Assembly (NCBI GenBank): GCA_023213395.1
Contig: CM041465.1
Span: 186,069,741-186,133,740 of the forward strand
Origin: Cycas panzhihuaensis
Taxonomy: Eukaryota; Cycadophyta
Direction: 5' to 3'
Length of the DNA: 64,000 nt
Shown: positions 1 through 11,568 of the stretch, one piece after another
Layout of the letters: each line of letters starts with the position of its first letter
How positions within the stretch are numbered: position 1 is the first letter of the stretch
Notes under the pieces: generated by a model
The model's input: only the letters and a program-made list of their open reading frames with translations
What the model was told of the DNA's origin: nothing
Database searches by the model: none
Made by a program: the position numbers and the translations under genes

Positions 1-1029
1 CTTGATGTATCAATTGTAATTATTACTATTAATGTGAGGATAAGTATGATGACTCCAAAGTTATATTAGTAGAACTCATAATCCATCACCTTAGACCTTA
101 ACAATATCAATTAGAGTAAATTGAAGAACAACATGCATGCCCAAATATCCCATAAGAGTAAGACATTAGACATAAATCTTCTTATAAGTAATTGAAGCAT
201 CTTCATGTAGACATGTTAATAGGACAAAGAAGTTAAAAAAAATCATTCCAAGGGGGATTAAGCGTTAATAGATTACTCGATTTTTTCTTATTAATACAAA
301 TAACTCAATTACCAATGGAGGAGGGCCTTTGATAATACCCACACAATACTCAAATTATAATGGAAAAAACACATTTGAAAGAAAAGTATAACGAGAAAAA
401 GGTGGGGTTGTGGGGGGGGGGGGGGGGGGGGGGAGATGTGGGAAATCCATCAAGTTGTAGACATTAACAATTACATATGTCAAAAATTACAAAACAACAA
501 TGCACACCATTAACATCTAGAATGCTAGACTCACCAAGTATCCCCCTTATAATGAAAAAGATTAATCAATAGGTGAGTTTGCAATCTACATTTAAAAACT
601 TGACATAAGCTTCAAACATTCAACTTGATCTAATTAAGGATTTGGTAGCATTTACTCAAGGCCTACTTAAGTATGTCAATCTTATTGCATTCTCATAGTA
701 GTTAGAGTAAGGGTTTTGAGAAAGGTTAATATTATAAGAGATAAAGAAGATAAGAGGAATATCCACATAACATCCCCAAATCCAAGTCCACCAAGAAAAG
801 GCAATAATGGCACTCAACCTTATAATAGGGCAAGGTGAAAATGTCCAAAACATTCCTATGAAAGGAATTGAGCATGTCATATTTGTATGGAATACGTCAT
901 AAGCACTACATAATGCTCACAATATGAATGTTGCGTTGTTTCCCATAATTGTGTAGAAGAGTAAAGGCATTGGATTGAATGCATCAAGGCCATTTCTAAT
1001 CTCCTATTGTTAAACAAGGCTTTACCTCC
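1..1029. other. Unassigned AT-rich sequence
   Basis: I see no supportable gene. Short open frames lack any recognisable motif. The only striking element is a G homopolymer, listed separately. Confidence 0.5.
412..433 (+). repeat. 22-nt G homopolymer
   Basis: An uninterrupted run of 22 G, preceded by GGGG and a few more G-rich bases. It stands alone in AT-rich DNA. Its length may be affected by sequencing or assembly error. Confidence 0.9.
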
Positions 1030-1500
1030 ATCTACACGTGGACCGGCCTTTCAAGGAGTAGTAGCAAGATAAAACTTGTCTCTGCACACAAATAACAGAT
1101 GGAAGCTCCATGGCGGCAACATTGGAAGCCACGTGGCAGCACCACGTGTTACGGACAAGGGCTTACAGAGCGCGAAAATGTCGTCATCCGATGCAAAATC
1201 GTCGACGCTGGAGGGCGTCAACCGACACCAATGATATTGTTAAATAAAAGTCAATAAATCGTGGAATCCGCGCATCAGCGAAGGATTCAGAAACGTTTCC
1301 GCCGGAAAAATCGTAGAGAGACATATACCGCCATAAGTGCCCCGTTTCCCATCCAACGGACGAGGTGCTTTCCAACATGTTTGGAAAAGGCCGTACCCCT
1401 TGGATGGCATGAACGATATCCGCATTTTCGGTTTGGCGTTTTTGGCCATTTTGAATGAACGATGGCTATTTAAGTGATAGGGCTGCATCGTGTGGTAAGA
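1030..1500 (+). promoter_or_regulatory. G-box-rich, promoter-like stretch
   Basis: This stretch is more GC-rich than its surroundings. It carries CACGTG palindromes at 1035-1040, 1130-1135 (as CCACGTGGC) and 1143-1148; a fourth lies downstream at 1735-1740. CACGTG is the plant G-box/ABRE core bound by bZIP and bHLH factors. A TATTTAAG at 1467-1474 could serve as a TATA element for plus-strand transcription. No convincing coding region follows, so this may be a promoter relic or the regulatory part of a decayed element. The orientation is inferred only from the TATA-like box. Confidence 0.35.
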
Positions 1501-1542
1501 AAGGGTCGAGTAGATGGAATCTCTTTGTTGGTAAATCAATAG

Positions 1543-1643
1543 TCAACAGAATGTCCGGACAAAACTTATTCCGTTCTATCAAATGTTTCGTAAATCGTTA
1601 GAGAAAAGTAGGAATCTGTAATTTGACCGTGGGGTAAAACTTA
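1543..1643 (+). repeat. Diverged direct repeat, copy 1
   Basis: About 100 bp that recurs at 3124-3227 with many substitutions. Both copies start with TCAACAGAA, contain a TTAGAGAAA core followed by AGGAATCT, and end in GGGTAAAA/GGAGTAAAA. No coding potential is seen. Confidence 0.65.
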
Positions 1644-2027
1644 TTTCCAGGAGTCCAGAATCTGACTTGGGAGAGTCGAGGGTGGAATCCCTCGATTGCA
1701 GTGTCAAAATGGGATTTGAGTGTCAGTTTTGTAACACGTGGCAGATCAAGAGACGCACTTCGTTTTAACACGGGTAACGTAGATTTCTACCGTAACGTCA
1801 GGGATATGTAAAAAAATCTTTACTGACTCAGACACCGGCACCTATGGCTATTCGTACGCAGCGGGTGTGTTGTTTTGGTATTGGCATTCAGGTTTTCCCC
1901 TGGTATTGGTCCGACTGGCATTCTTAAGTGTACAAGAATTTAAGACATTGCTTTAATGAAATTCGCTAGTATAGTATTACATTAAATCAAATACCAAGAC
2001 TATTAAAACTCCACTCACTTCACTTTC

Positions 2028-2076
2028 ACTCTCTCTCTCTCTATATATATATATCTAGAGAGAGAGAGAGAGAGAA
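2028..2076. repeat. (CT)n(TA)n(GA)n self-complementary microsatellite
   Basis: A CT tract, a TA tract and a GA tract follow one another, so the outer arms are reverse complements and the whole can fold into a hairpin with a TA-rich centre. Confidence 0.85.
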
Positions 2077-3508
2077 GAAAAAAAATTAAGACAAATTGTT
2101 AACTTATTTTCCATTCAAGCATATGTTAGATTTAAGGGTGAATAATTTTGGTTGCCCTCTTTGTCAACATTTATAAAAACAATAGTGGGGAATGGACCAT
2201 TTATTTATTTTGAATTGTTTTAAATCTATTAACACATTGTTTCAATGTATAGATATTCTAGTAAACTCTATTTGTGTTTCATGTCACCTATTGGTTTATT
2301 ATCCCCTCGTCTTAAAGGGTTTAAATTTTGCCTCCACATCATCATTCAATTAAGTTGATATTAATGGTCAAATTAGAGGATTGTTACCATTGTGGTTAGC
2401 ATCTCCAAATTTTTGGTCAATTAGAGATGCATTCTAGTTTGCTTGCCTATTCTTAATCATGCCTTTTTTTCTGAGCTAAAAGTTATCTAATTCAATGTAT
2501 AGTCATTGCTATGGTTTTAGAGACTCAACTTATTTCCACGTATAATACTATGTATGTATTTGGCATGTTTGATGGCTAATTTGTTACTAATTTTAACAAT
2601 TGTTGTAGATGTGTAAGGGATATCTTGGATCCATTTAAGATTCATAGTAGATCAAATGAGGACTTTAAGGAGCTTGTGGACTCTCTTTTAAAGTTATAAG
2701 AGAAGATTAATACTCTTTTTCAATTCATGATTGGACATTAAAACCATTTATAAAGGAGAAAAAACATATCTCGAGTATCAATAGCAATAACATTATGGCC
2801 AATCTAGTGCCCTTAGTCTAGTATATGGTGAAGAACTAGTTGTTAGAATATAATAAGATAGTTAACAAACATTAGGGTCAATGGATAATCAAACAAAATG
2901 GAATGAGTTTATGGCCACTCTATATGGTAAAGTACATACATGATATCATGGACACCGGTGTTATATTGTCCTTGCCATGTGTCTGTCTACCTATGTCATG
3001 CATGTGTCCTTTCTACCCTTGCCACAAATCTGTTAATATTTTTTTTTTAGGGGAGTAAACTTCGTTCCTGAGTGGAGAGTCCTCACCGTAGTGCCTTGAG
3101 GGCGTCTATTGCTGCAAAAATATTCAACAGAAGGTCTGGATAAGATTTATTTAGTTATATCAAAAATCTTTCAGAAATCATTAGAGAAAGAAAGGAATCT
3201 ATAATTTAAGTGTGGAGTAAAATTTAAGTCAAGTCTATTGCATGTGTCGCTTAGTCAGTCAATTATATCATTAGAAATACTGACAGGTTGCCTATAAATT
3301 AAGCCCTGTATTATTTGTTTATATATTATCTTGATGTATATACAAAAGCTCTGCCCAAATTAAGCCTCACATGGTGACCAATTCACCTGTGCTTTGTTTA
3401 TCTTAGTTTTGCTTTGTTATTTTACCTATTTTTTTGCATTATTTTGATATTGTAGCTTGATTTCATATTAGTAGCACATGTTTTACAAATTACATATGTT
3501 TCTCTTAG
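2077..3508. other. Unassigned AT-rich sequence
   Basis: No gene is supported. It contains the second copy of the 100-bp direct repeat (3124-3227) and a TATAAAT at 3293-3299 about 70 bp after it. Confidence 0.5.
3124..3227 (+). repeat. Diverged direct repeat, copy 2
   Basis: Partner of 1543-1643, same orientation, about 1.6 kb apart. The two copies differ at roughly a quarter of positions by eye, so the duplication is old. Confidence 0.65.
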
Positions 3509-6500
3509 TTCTTTAGAGGAAGTTTGAGTGAAGACAACCTTAAATAGAGTAGTTCTAGGTATGTCATTAAATTTTCTCACTCAATATAAATCAATAGAAT
3601 CAAATATTTTATTATGCTTTTCTTATAATAGTATTCTTCTCAACAACAACATATTCTCAACTCAACTTGCCATAGTCATCCAAATATACATCAACTTCAT
3701 GGCCTATTTAATTAGGTAAAAAAATTTCTCAATAGATTTGACACATAATCCCAATCTATTATTCTACCAATGAGCCATCTTGAATTTTATTCTGTCAATA
3801 AAATCATTATGTATAAATAGTTATTTAGGCATTCATGTTCTTTTCACCAGTTCCATCTCATAAATAGTCAATCTATACTTTATCAAGCAGCTCATGTTGA
3901 GTTAGGTACCTTTCGTTTTAGTTCTTAGTAATTAAGGAGATTGATGATAGTTGCCCTTTAATTAACTTCAATGATCATATGTATTTGCATTGGATCTAGC
4001 ATTAGTTACTAATCTTTAAATATGACATATTTGGTACTAGTTATTTGATTTAATCAAGTGGTGTAAAACATTAGTTATTTGGACTGATGTTGCCCTATAT
4101 TCATTTCCTTCTATTTTTTCCTTCACCATAATCCAATAAATCCTTTGCCATGTCACTTAATGATTGTTGTTTATAAATCTAATTTCCAATGACATTCAAA
4201 GGTGTTATTTGATTCTTAATTCAATCATCCATTTATCAACACGTTAGTCTTAACACATCATTAGACTAATCTATCATATTAATCTTGTTTCCAAACCATT
4301 TTATACATCATTTCTCATTCTTAAATTATGCCTCATTTGCATTGATATGGTTACTTTATATAACTGCATAAATTCTAATAAACTAGAGTTCTACAACAAG
4401 AACTTTGAATTTAATTCTATTTGCATCAAAAGCCACTTAGTTCTCTTTCTTAACAGTCATGAAAATACAACATAACATTTCAATGCCTTAATAAATAAAT
4501 ATTAATTATTCATTTAGATTTCTTGATGCCTCCTCAAATAATGCAATATCACACCATGAAGGCATTATCTTTTAATGCATAATTACCCTTTTCTCAATAG
4601 TCAATGTATTAACATTAAAACTTGATCTTTGGCACTATATGATTTCCTTTTTCTGTCTCCAAGATGCCTACGAAATGTAGATAGTAGCTGCCTCATATTA
4701 AGAACATGCTTATTTTTGAAAGTATCATACTCAACAAAGTTTTTCTTGGCAACATATATATATTTGATATATTATTTACTTAAAATAACTTTGATTTATA
4801 TGTTTCTTTGTTTTTGTTTGTTGTTATATTAGTTTGGAAAATGGAGGCACTTTTCTTTTGGTAATTGAGTCACCCAAGCTTATATTTTCATAATCACATT
4901 TTAATAAAATAAATTTAAATGCTTTTAAATAATTTTTAATGTATATAGGTATGAAAATAAGCAAATTTTATTGTTGTGATTTAATTTTAATAAGTGGGTT
5001 TAAGAATAGTGGTTAGTAAATATAGAGTTAAACATTAACAAATAGAAAGTCATGGGTTCAAGTCCTATTAATTCACCTTCCATAAAGTACATACACAATT
5101 TAGGATAATTCATTTTTTTAATGCATTTTCATTATTCATTTTAATATCTATATTATATACTTTAAACAATAGCATTTCACCAAATTGTAAGTATAAACAT
5201 ACAACACTCTAATTGATTTAGAGATGTCATCTAAACCATCAAACAAATACATTTTTACACACTTAAGATTATATCTATTTAAAGGCAAAAGTATTCACTT
5301 TGGGATATTTCGCCAAAACACATTCTTTTCTTCACATGTCGTTATAACAAAATATTGCCAAAATTTTAATCAAAATTTGATGGATTTTAAGCTCTTAAAC
5401 ACTTTAATATAATCACTTAAAAATGCATTCATTTCAAAGAGAAAATTAGTCATTCACATGTGTTGTTCAGAAAAAACTAAACAACCTCATTTTAACACAT
5501 AATACCCTACATTTTAATCAACTCCTAATAAACATTTAATAAATAAATGGATTAAAATCACATTTACTTGAAAGTTAAAAAGTGAACTTTGAAGGTGCTT
5601 CACAATAATCATTAAATTCCATATTGTTGATTAGGTTTCTTTGGACTTGTAAATTGATAAATGCAGATATATGTACCTCTAAAATTACATTTATTTCAAA
5701 GCATGAATGAATCGTGTTCATATGCTTTATGATTATTGTTAAAATGGCATTCTCACACATCTTTGTGAACTTATAATGACAGCAAGTTGAGCCTCATTTC
5801 TAATAAATGAAGTCTAATTAAAATTGAATAAATAAGGTTTTTTTGTTAAGTCACTATTTTATTTGACATTTATACCATTTGAAGTTGAATGCTTTAAGTA
5901 TATTAAAATTTACAATAATTAAGTACTCACCAAGTTATCTTTATATAACTTCAAAAGTATGTATCTTTTCTAACCTATATATAAGTAATTAGTAGATTTT
6001 GAATAGCATTAATGTGCATACAGGTTTGGAAAATTAAATGCATTTATATTTTGTTTTACTGGAATAAAATAAAGTAAGAGGGAAAGGGAATCTATTGCAT
6101 TTACATATAGTTTGATTTCAATTTTTTTCATTGACCTAGAAAACCATTAATTAAATAAAGAAATTTTACTTTATTTAGGTACATTTGCTTATAGGATCAT
6201 TGAGGGCTTAAATTATATTTTTATTTCAATTTTGGATTAACACCTATAAGAGCTAAGGTGTACGTTGTTAAAATAAACTTATATATAAAATAAGTATAAA
6301 AATTTTTATTTTTGTTCACAATCACACACATGATGAATTCAAGATCTAATAAATCTTTGGTGTCACCTTCTGTCTTCATTTATATGCATTGCTCAGCCAA
6401 TGTCTTAGATTAGGACTTTTGTCGCACTAAAATTTTTAAAACGAGGTATCATTGTTGAATTGTTTTCACTTCGTCAATTCGTCATCATCTCTTAGGATCC

Positions 6501-6612
6501 TTAGGTAAGGTGTTTGTAGAGTCTAAACCCTATTTCATTGCTCTTACCAAGTCATTACTAGACTGAGACCTTTAATGAAAATAAGGACCTATAGTATGCT
6601 AAGTCCTCTATA
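3509..6612 (+). repeat. Unclassified long dispersed repeat, copy A
   Basis: This non-coding block is repeated in the same orientation at 51333-64000 (copy B), where two LINEs interrupt it. The alignment is continuous by eye from TTCTTTAGAG at the left end to the right edge of the window, with mostly single-base differences. No protein domain, TG...CA terminus or terminal inverted repeat was seen. It could be a very long LTR, a non-autonomous DNA element or a segmental duplication. Copy A lacks the LINEs and so preserves the empty target sites. A tRNA-like box A/box B pair sits inside it at 4998-5085. The right end is masked by the TRIM-like insertion at 6613. Confidence 0.8.
4998..5085 (+). 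repeat. tRNA-related SINE-like head (copy A)
   Basis: A box B-like GGTTCAAGTCC at 5055-5065 is preceded about 40 bp upstream by a box A-like TAGTGGTTAG, the spacing of an RNA polymerase III internal promoter. The flanking arms do not fold into a proper tRNA, so this is not a tRNA gene. Copy B carries the same arrangement at about 56030-56115. Confidence 0.45.
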
Positions 6613-7005
6613 TGTTACATGCCATTGTGCCAAAATGCCCATGGGTGATTCTGATGGGTCACCAATAGGGTACATGGAGATGTCTCAACCTCCAACACCC
6701 CCCCATGCACATTGTGTGACCTTTGTCTAGCTAGGGGGCACGCAATCAATTGCCCAATCTATCTTTTTTTTTTGTGGCATGGGGTATGCACTTGGTCATC
6801 CCACCTACCTTTTTTTGGTGGCAAGGGTTATGCACTTGGCTTCCTAACCTGTGTTCATGATAACAGCAAGCACTGCGTCAGTAGTGGGAGTGGAACCCAG
6901 GCCCTGGCTTTAATACCACTTGTTACGTGCCATTGTGTCAAAATGCTCGTGGGTGATTCTAATAGATCTCTAATAGGGCACATGGAGATGTCTTATGCTA
7001 AATCT
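6613..7005 (-). mobile_element. TRIM-like miniature LTR retrotransposon
   Basis: Two direct repeats of about 80 bp (6613-6697 and 6921-about 7000) flank only about 220 bp. Read on the minus strand, the 3' repeat starts TGTTGGAGG and ends GTAACA, and is preceded by a seven-G polypurine run (C run at 6698-6704). Next to the right-hand repeat, the minus strand reads TGGTATTAAAGCC (6906-6918), a degenerate initiator-tRNA-Met primer site. No protein is encoded. Terminal repeats plus PBS and PPT in under 400 bp fit the TRIM class. The right terminus is degraded or cut by the LTR element inserted at 7006, so target duplications cannot be confirmed. Confidence 0.6.
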
Positions 7006-7325
7006 TGTTGGGTTAATACTCATCACATGACCCCACCTTGGAGTATACAGCGCACAATCCTTCAAGGTAAGTTAGGTAAGGTTTAATTAATGTTGTATAT
7101 TATTTTATATTATTTTGAATTAGGGGTTGATGAGGTTTCTCTCCTCCCTCAAGTATAAATTCTATGGGGTCATCTTCCTTGGTATTCATCAACACTACCT
7201 ATTGAAGAAATTTTGTATACTCTTAAGCAAAAATGGGTTAATCAAAGTGATATTCACATGTTTAGACAATATGGATTAGTTTCTTATGTTTACTGCTCTG
7301 CTCTATATCTCCATCGTAACCTTCA
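7006..7325 (+). repeat. 5' LTR of outer element
   Basis: Pairs with 24203-24514. Both share the TGTTGGGTTAAT start, a purine-rich middle around GGGGTTGATGAGGTTT, and the TCTCCATC(G/A)TAACCTTCA end. Scattered substitutions separate the two copies. Confidence 0.9.
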
Positions 7326-7327
7326 TA

Positions 7328-7339
7328 TGGTATTAAAGC
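7328..7339 (+). promoter_or_regulatory. Primer binding site of outer element
   Basis: TGGTATTAAAGC lies two bases after the LTR. It differs at two positions from the TGGTATCAGAGC complementary to initiator tRNA-Met that plant copia elements use. Confidence 0.7.
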
Positions 7340-7397
7340 ACTACAGTTGTATCACAACTCAACTACGTTGGTTTGATTCAATTATATGTTATATTAT

Positions 7398-8561
<1,164 letters not shown>

Positions 8562-8995
8562 TGTTAAAATTATTACTGTTACTTTTATGTTTAAGTCACA
8601 TGTGTAAATAAATATTTAAGTGATTCAAAGGTTTCAATTTAAAAGTTTAAGTCATTATTTAATTATTATATAAAAGGTCATGAAAATGTGCAATTGCCCA
8701 GTTCAACGAACCTTTCTTGTTATTAATATCCTCTCCTAGATTCAAAGAGGTGGTTTCGAGAATCTAGGGGGTTGTCCAAAGCTTGTTTCAAAGGCTGGTT
8801 TATCGTGTAGAGGGTATGTTTATTATGGTTTTATGTATAGCATCTGAACTTAATAAAATATTAGATTAGGAGGTGGTTTTTTTTCCTTAGAAGGGGTTTT
8901 CCACCTGGCAAAAACTGTGTACATGTGCAATGTATATTTTCCTATAATTTTTTGTCTTTGTGATCCTAGAGACATTGTGCATGTACCTATTCTTA
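8562..8995 (+). repeat. 5' LTR of nested copia
   Basis: Starts TGTTAAAATTATTACTG and ends CCTATTCTTA. It aligns end to end with 15834-16267 without large gaps. The canonical terminal CA has become TA. Confidence 0.9.
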
Positions 8996-8997
8996 TA

Positions 8998-9009
8998 TGG
9001 TATCAGAGC
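8998..9009 (+). promoter_or_regulatory. Primer binding site of nested copia, shared with YSL frame
   Basis: TGGTATCAGAGC matches the initiator tRNA-Met complement exactly. On the minus strand the bases GCTCTGATA are also codons (Ala-Leu-Ile) in frame with the YSL fragment next to it. Confidence 0.9.
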
Positions 9010-9635
9010 TATTGACACGAACACCTTGTAACCTTGAAGGCCATGCATGTTGGATGGGCTGAGGTCCGTAGAGTACTAGTCCCCTTGGCGATTATTAATG
9101 AGGGGTCACATGAGACCCCAGGAGAAGATTGACCCTAACAATAGAGATATGTTTACCAGTTGTAGAAAAATCATTCCCGCACCAACGTATGTGGAACTAA
9201 AATCAAAGTAGAATCTTTGGTCATGAGCCCTCAATCTAAAGGTGGGAAAATTCACAAAACTGCAATCATCACCAGCGGTGAAGAATCACTAGAAGAAACC
9301 CTAGAGGAAGCTTATGGTGAAGAATTTTCCTAGGTATTTCACTTGTATGCTCGCTTGCGTGTATCGCTGAGAGGTGTGAAATCCATTAATGAGCACAATC
9401 GTTACTGTCCTGCTTGGATAAGTAAGTTTGTAGTTAATAATCATTATCTTTCTAAGGGCCATGAGAGCACATAGGCCCAAGAAACTAATGACAAAGAGGA
9501 AGCCAATTACCCAACTGAGTTTCAGATCCTTGATGTCATTTGCGGTATTTCCCGATGTGTTAGGGTCCGCTAGCGTGTACATCTTCCTGCTCATTCCATA
9601 GAGATTGAGGAGAAGGCTATCTTATGCTACTGAAA
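9001..9635 (-). pseudogene. Captured antisense fragment of a Yellow Stripe-Like (YSL) metal-nicotianamine transporter
   Basis: YSL proteins are plasma- or vacuolar-membrane oligopeptide-transporter-family carriers of metal-nicotianamine complexes. The minus strand reads, in order, family-typical segments: [94 protein letters not shown] and HGLQGYKVFVSIALI. From 9594 to 9001 this is one frame with no indel and no intron-like gap, covering about 200 of roughly 670 residues (N-terminal third to middle). Five stops interrupt it (TAG at 9076-9078, 9289-9291 and 9301-9303; TGA at 9107-9109 and 9286-9288), at least three of them where Trp or Gln is expected. A frameshift lies near 9610; upstream remnants resemble IAFS. 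It is dead as a transporter and lies antisense in the retroelement leader. Confidence 0.87.
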
Positions 9636-9830
9636 CTCCCACTCATCTCCATCTTCTATCATTGGCTTTCCATTGACAGACGCATGCTCACCTACCTTGA
9701 TCGGTCCTGAGCCAAACCGTGATGCAACGCTGCCGAAGACGAAGGAACCAGGGAAGAATCCAGAGCCAGCCGTGATCCTGAGCCTCTCCTCCTTGATTAA
9801 TCTATAACATGCAATGCTACTGCACACCAA
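9627..9830 (-). other. Unidentified open segment next to the YSL fragment
   Basis: A 67-codon open frame on the minus strand (Gly/Ser-rich middle, acidic end EDGDEWEF) lies upstream of the YSL fragment but in another frame. It is GC-richer than the rest of the leader. I do not recognise it. It may belong to the captured segment (for example 5' gene sequence) or be a chance frame. The related leader at 31.8-33.2 kb does not show it. Confidence 0.3.
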
Positions 9831-9837
9831 TTTACTA

Positions 9838-11568
9838 GGTAAGTAGGGTTTTAACCCTATCCACCCCTCAGACCCTAAATAACATTACAAATCAATTTAC
9901 TTTAATAAAATCGAAAACTTCATCGGGTTCGTGTCACCCTAACCTAACGTATATATATATATATATATATATCTTCAATCCAACTTAGAGTAAGTAACAT
10001 AATCCCCCCCAATTACCCTTTAATAATTAAAATCAACCCTCTCTTATTACATTTTAAATTAAATCAACATCTTCCTTCCCCTTTCTATTACATTTGATTC
10101 ACAAATCAAAATAATTACCTTAATGCACTAATTTTTTCTTTTCTTTTAAAACTTTTTTTAATCAATTAAATATATTTAATACAATAAACTTTAGAATAAT
10201 TTAAAAACCCCCCCTTATAACATTTGGTTTACAAATCAACCCTTCCCCTATTGTATTTCATACTTGTTAAATTCCCCCTTGACATCTCATTAAAAATTTC
10301 TTATTATATTTGATTTACTTTTTTAATATTCAACTCTTTTTTATTCCTCCTACACTATAATTTATATACAAACAAACCATTCTCCTTTCACTTCTTCTTA
10401 AAAATTAATTCTTTGTTTATTATAATATAAGGTATTTATAATATATATATATATATATATACATTTATATACATATACTTTTTTAAAAATAAAGCTTAAT
10501 TAACTGAGGCCAATCAATACATCCCTCCTTGATTACCTTTTATTGTTAATTCCCTTATATATATATAAACCATTCCCCTTTCACTTCTTCTTAAAAATTA
10601 ATTCTTTCTTTATTATAATATAAGGTATTTATAATTTTTTTTTTATATATAAATACATTTATATACATATACTCTTTTAAAAATAAAGCTTAATTAACTG
10701 AGGCCAATCAATACATCCCTCCTTGATTACCTTTTATTGTTAATTCCCTTATATATATATAAACCATTCCCCTTTCACTTCTTCTTAAAAATTAATTCTT
10801 TCTTTATTATAATATAAGGTATTTATAATTTTTTTTTAATATATAAATACATTTATACACATATACTCTTTTAAAAATAAAGCTTAATTAACTGAGGCCA
10901 ATCAATACATCCCTCCTATATTACCTTTTGTTGTTAATTCCCTTATATATATATACATATATAAACATCTTGCAAATTAAATCAAATTAGCTTTTCAATA
11001 TTATTTTTTCATTTGAAGGCAATTAAATAAATTAACTACTCATATTAGGATATTAACTCATTTTTATTTACTTTATCACCTTCACTATAGTGTTCCCCTA
11101 TAACACAATATTATTAATATTCTTTTCTAATTAAACTCTCTTTTTTAATAAATAAAAACTTTTTATAAATTTCATTAAATGTTTAAAAATTAAGTACCTT
11201 TCAACACTAGAATTATGTTTTTTAAATAAATCAATAAAATTTTCTTTTAAATTGATATATTTGCTTCTCTATTATTTGCTAATCAACAATAGTAAAATAA
11301 TAATCCTTTTTGAATCTAAATAGTTTTTTAGAGTCACTTACTTGGTTAAGGGGAACTATTTATTTATTTTTTAAGGTTAAGGGGGACTATTTATTTTGGG
11401 AACATATAATTTTTTTTAAAGAGGAAAAGTATTAATTCATCCTACTATGATTTTCAGTTCTTAATCATGCCTATAAAAAATTAATTTGATGTTTGGTAAT
11501 TTTTTTAAGTGATTATTTTTTCACCCACACTATCCTCCGATCTCCAATCAAACCCCACAATTCCCAAT
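9838..11568 (+). other. AT-rich 5' leader of nested copia
   Basis: Low-complexity AT-rich leader between the captured segment and gag. It resumes homology with the leader of the minus-strand relative at the motif GTAGGGTTTT. It contains the 193-bp tandem repeat. Confidence 0.6.
10374..10955 (+). repeat. Three tandem ~193-bp units
   Basis: Units begin AAACCATTC at 10374, 10567 and 10761. Each contains TTAATTAACTGAGGCCAATC and ends in a short TA run. They differ by a few substitutions and small TA/T length changes. The related element at 32.3-32.65 kb has a single diverged copy, so the array arose within this lineage. Confidence 0.9.

Noticed and set aside
1184-1539. Overlapping short open frames on both strands
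   Set aside because: Mutually overlapping and without known motifs; they reflect the higher local GC content.
5050-5085. A tRNA gene
   Set aside because: Only box A- and B-like motifs are present; the acceptor and anticodon stems do not pair.
6712-7086. 124-codon plus-strand frame
   Set aside because: It spans the TRIM-like interior, its repeat and the start of the next LTR; no protein motif.
10374-10955. CRISPR-like array
   Set aside because: Three adjacent 193-bp units without spacers in a plant retroelement leader are a simple tandem repeat.
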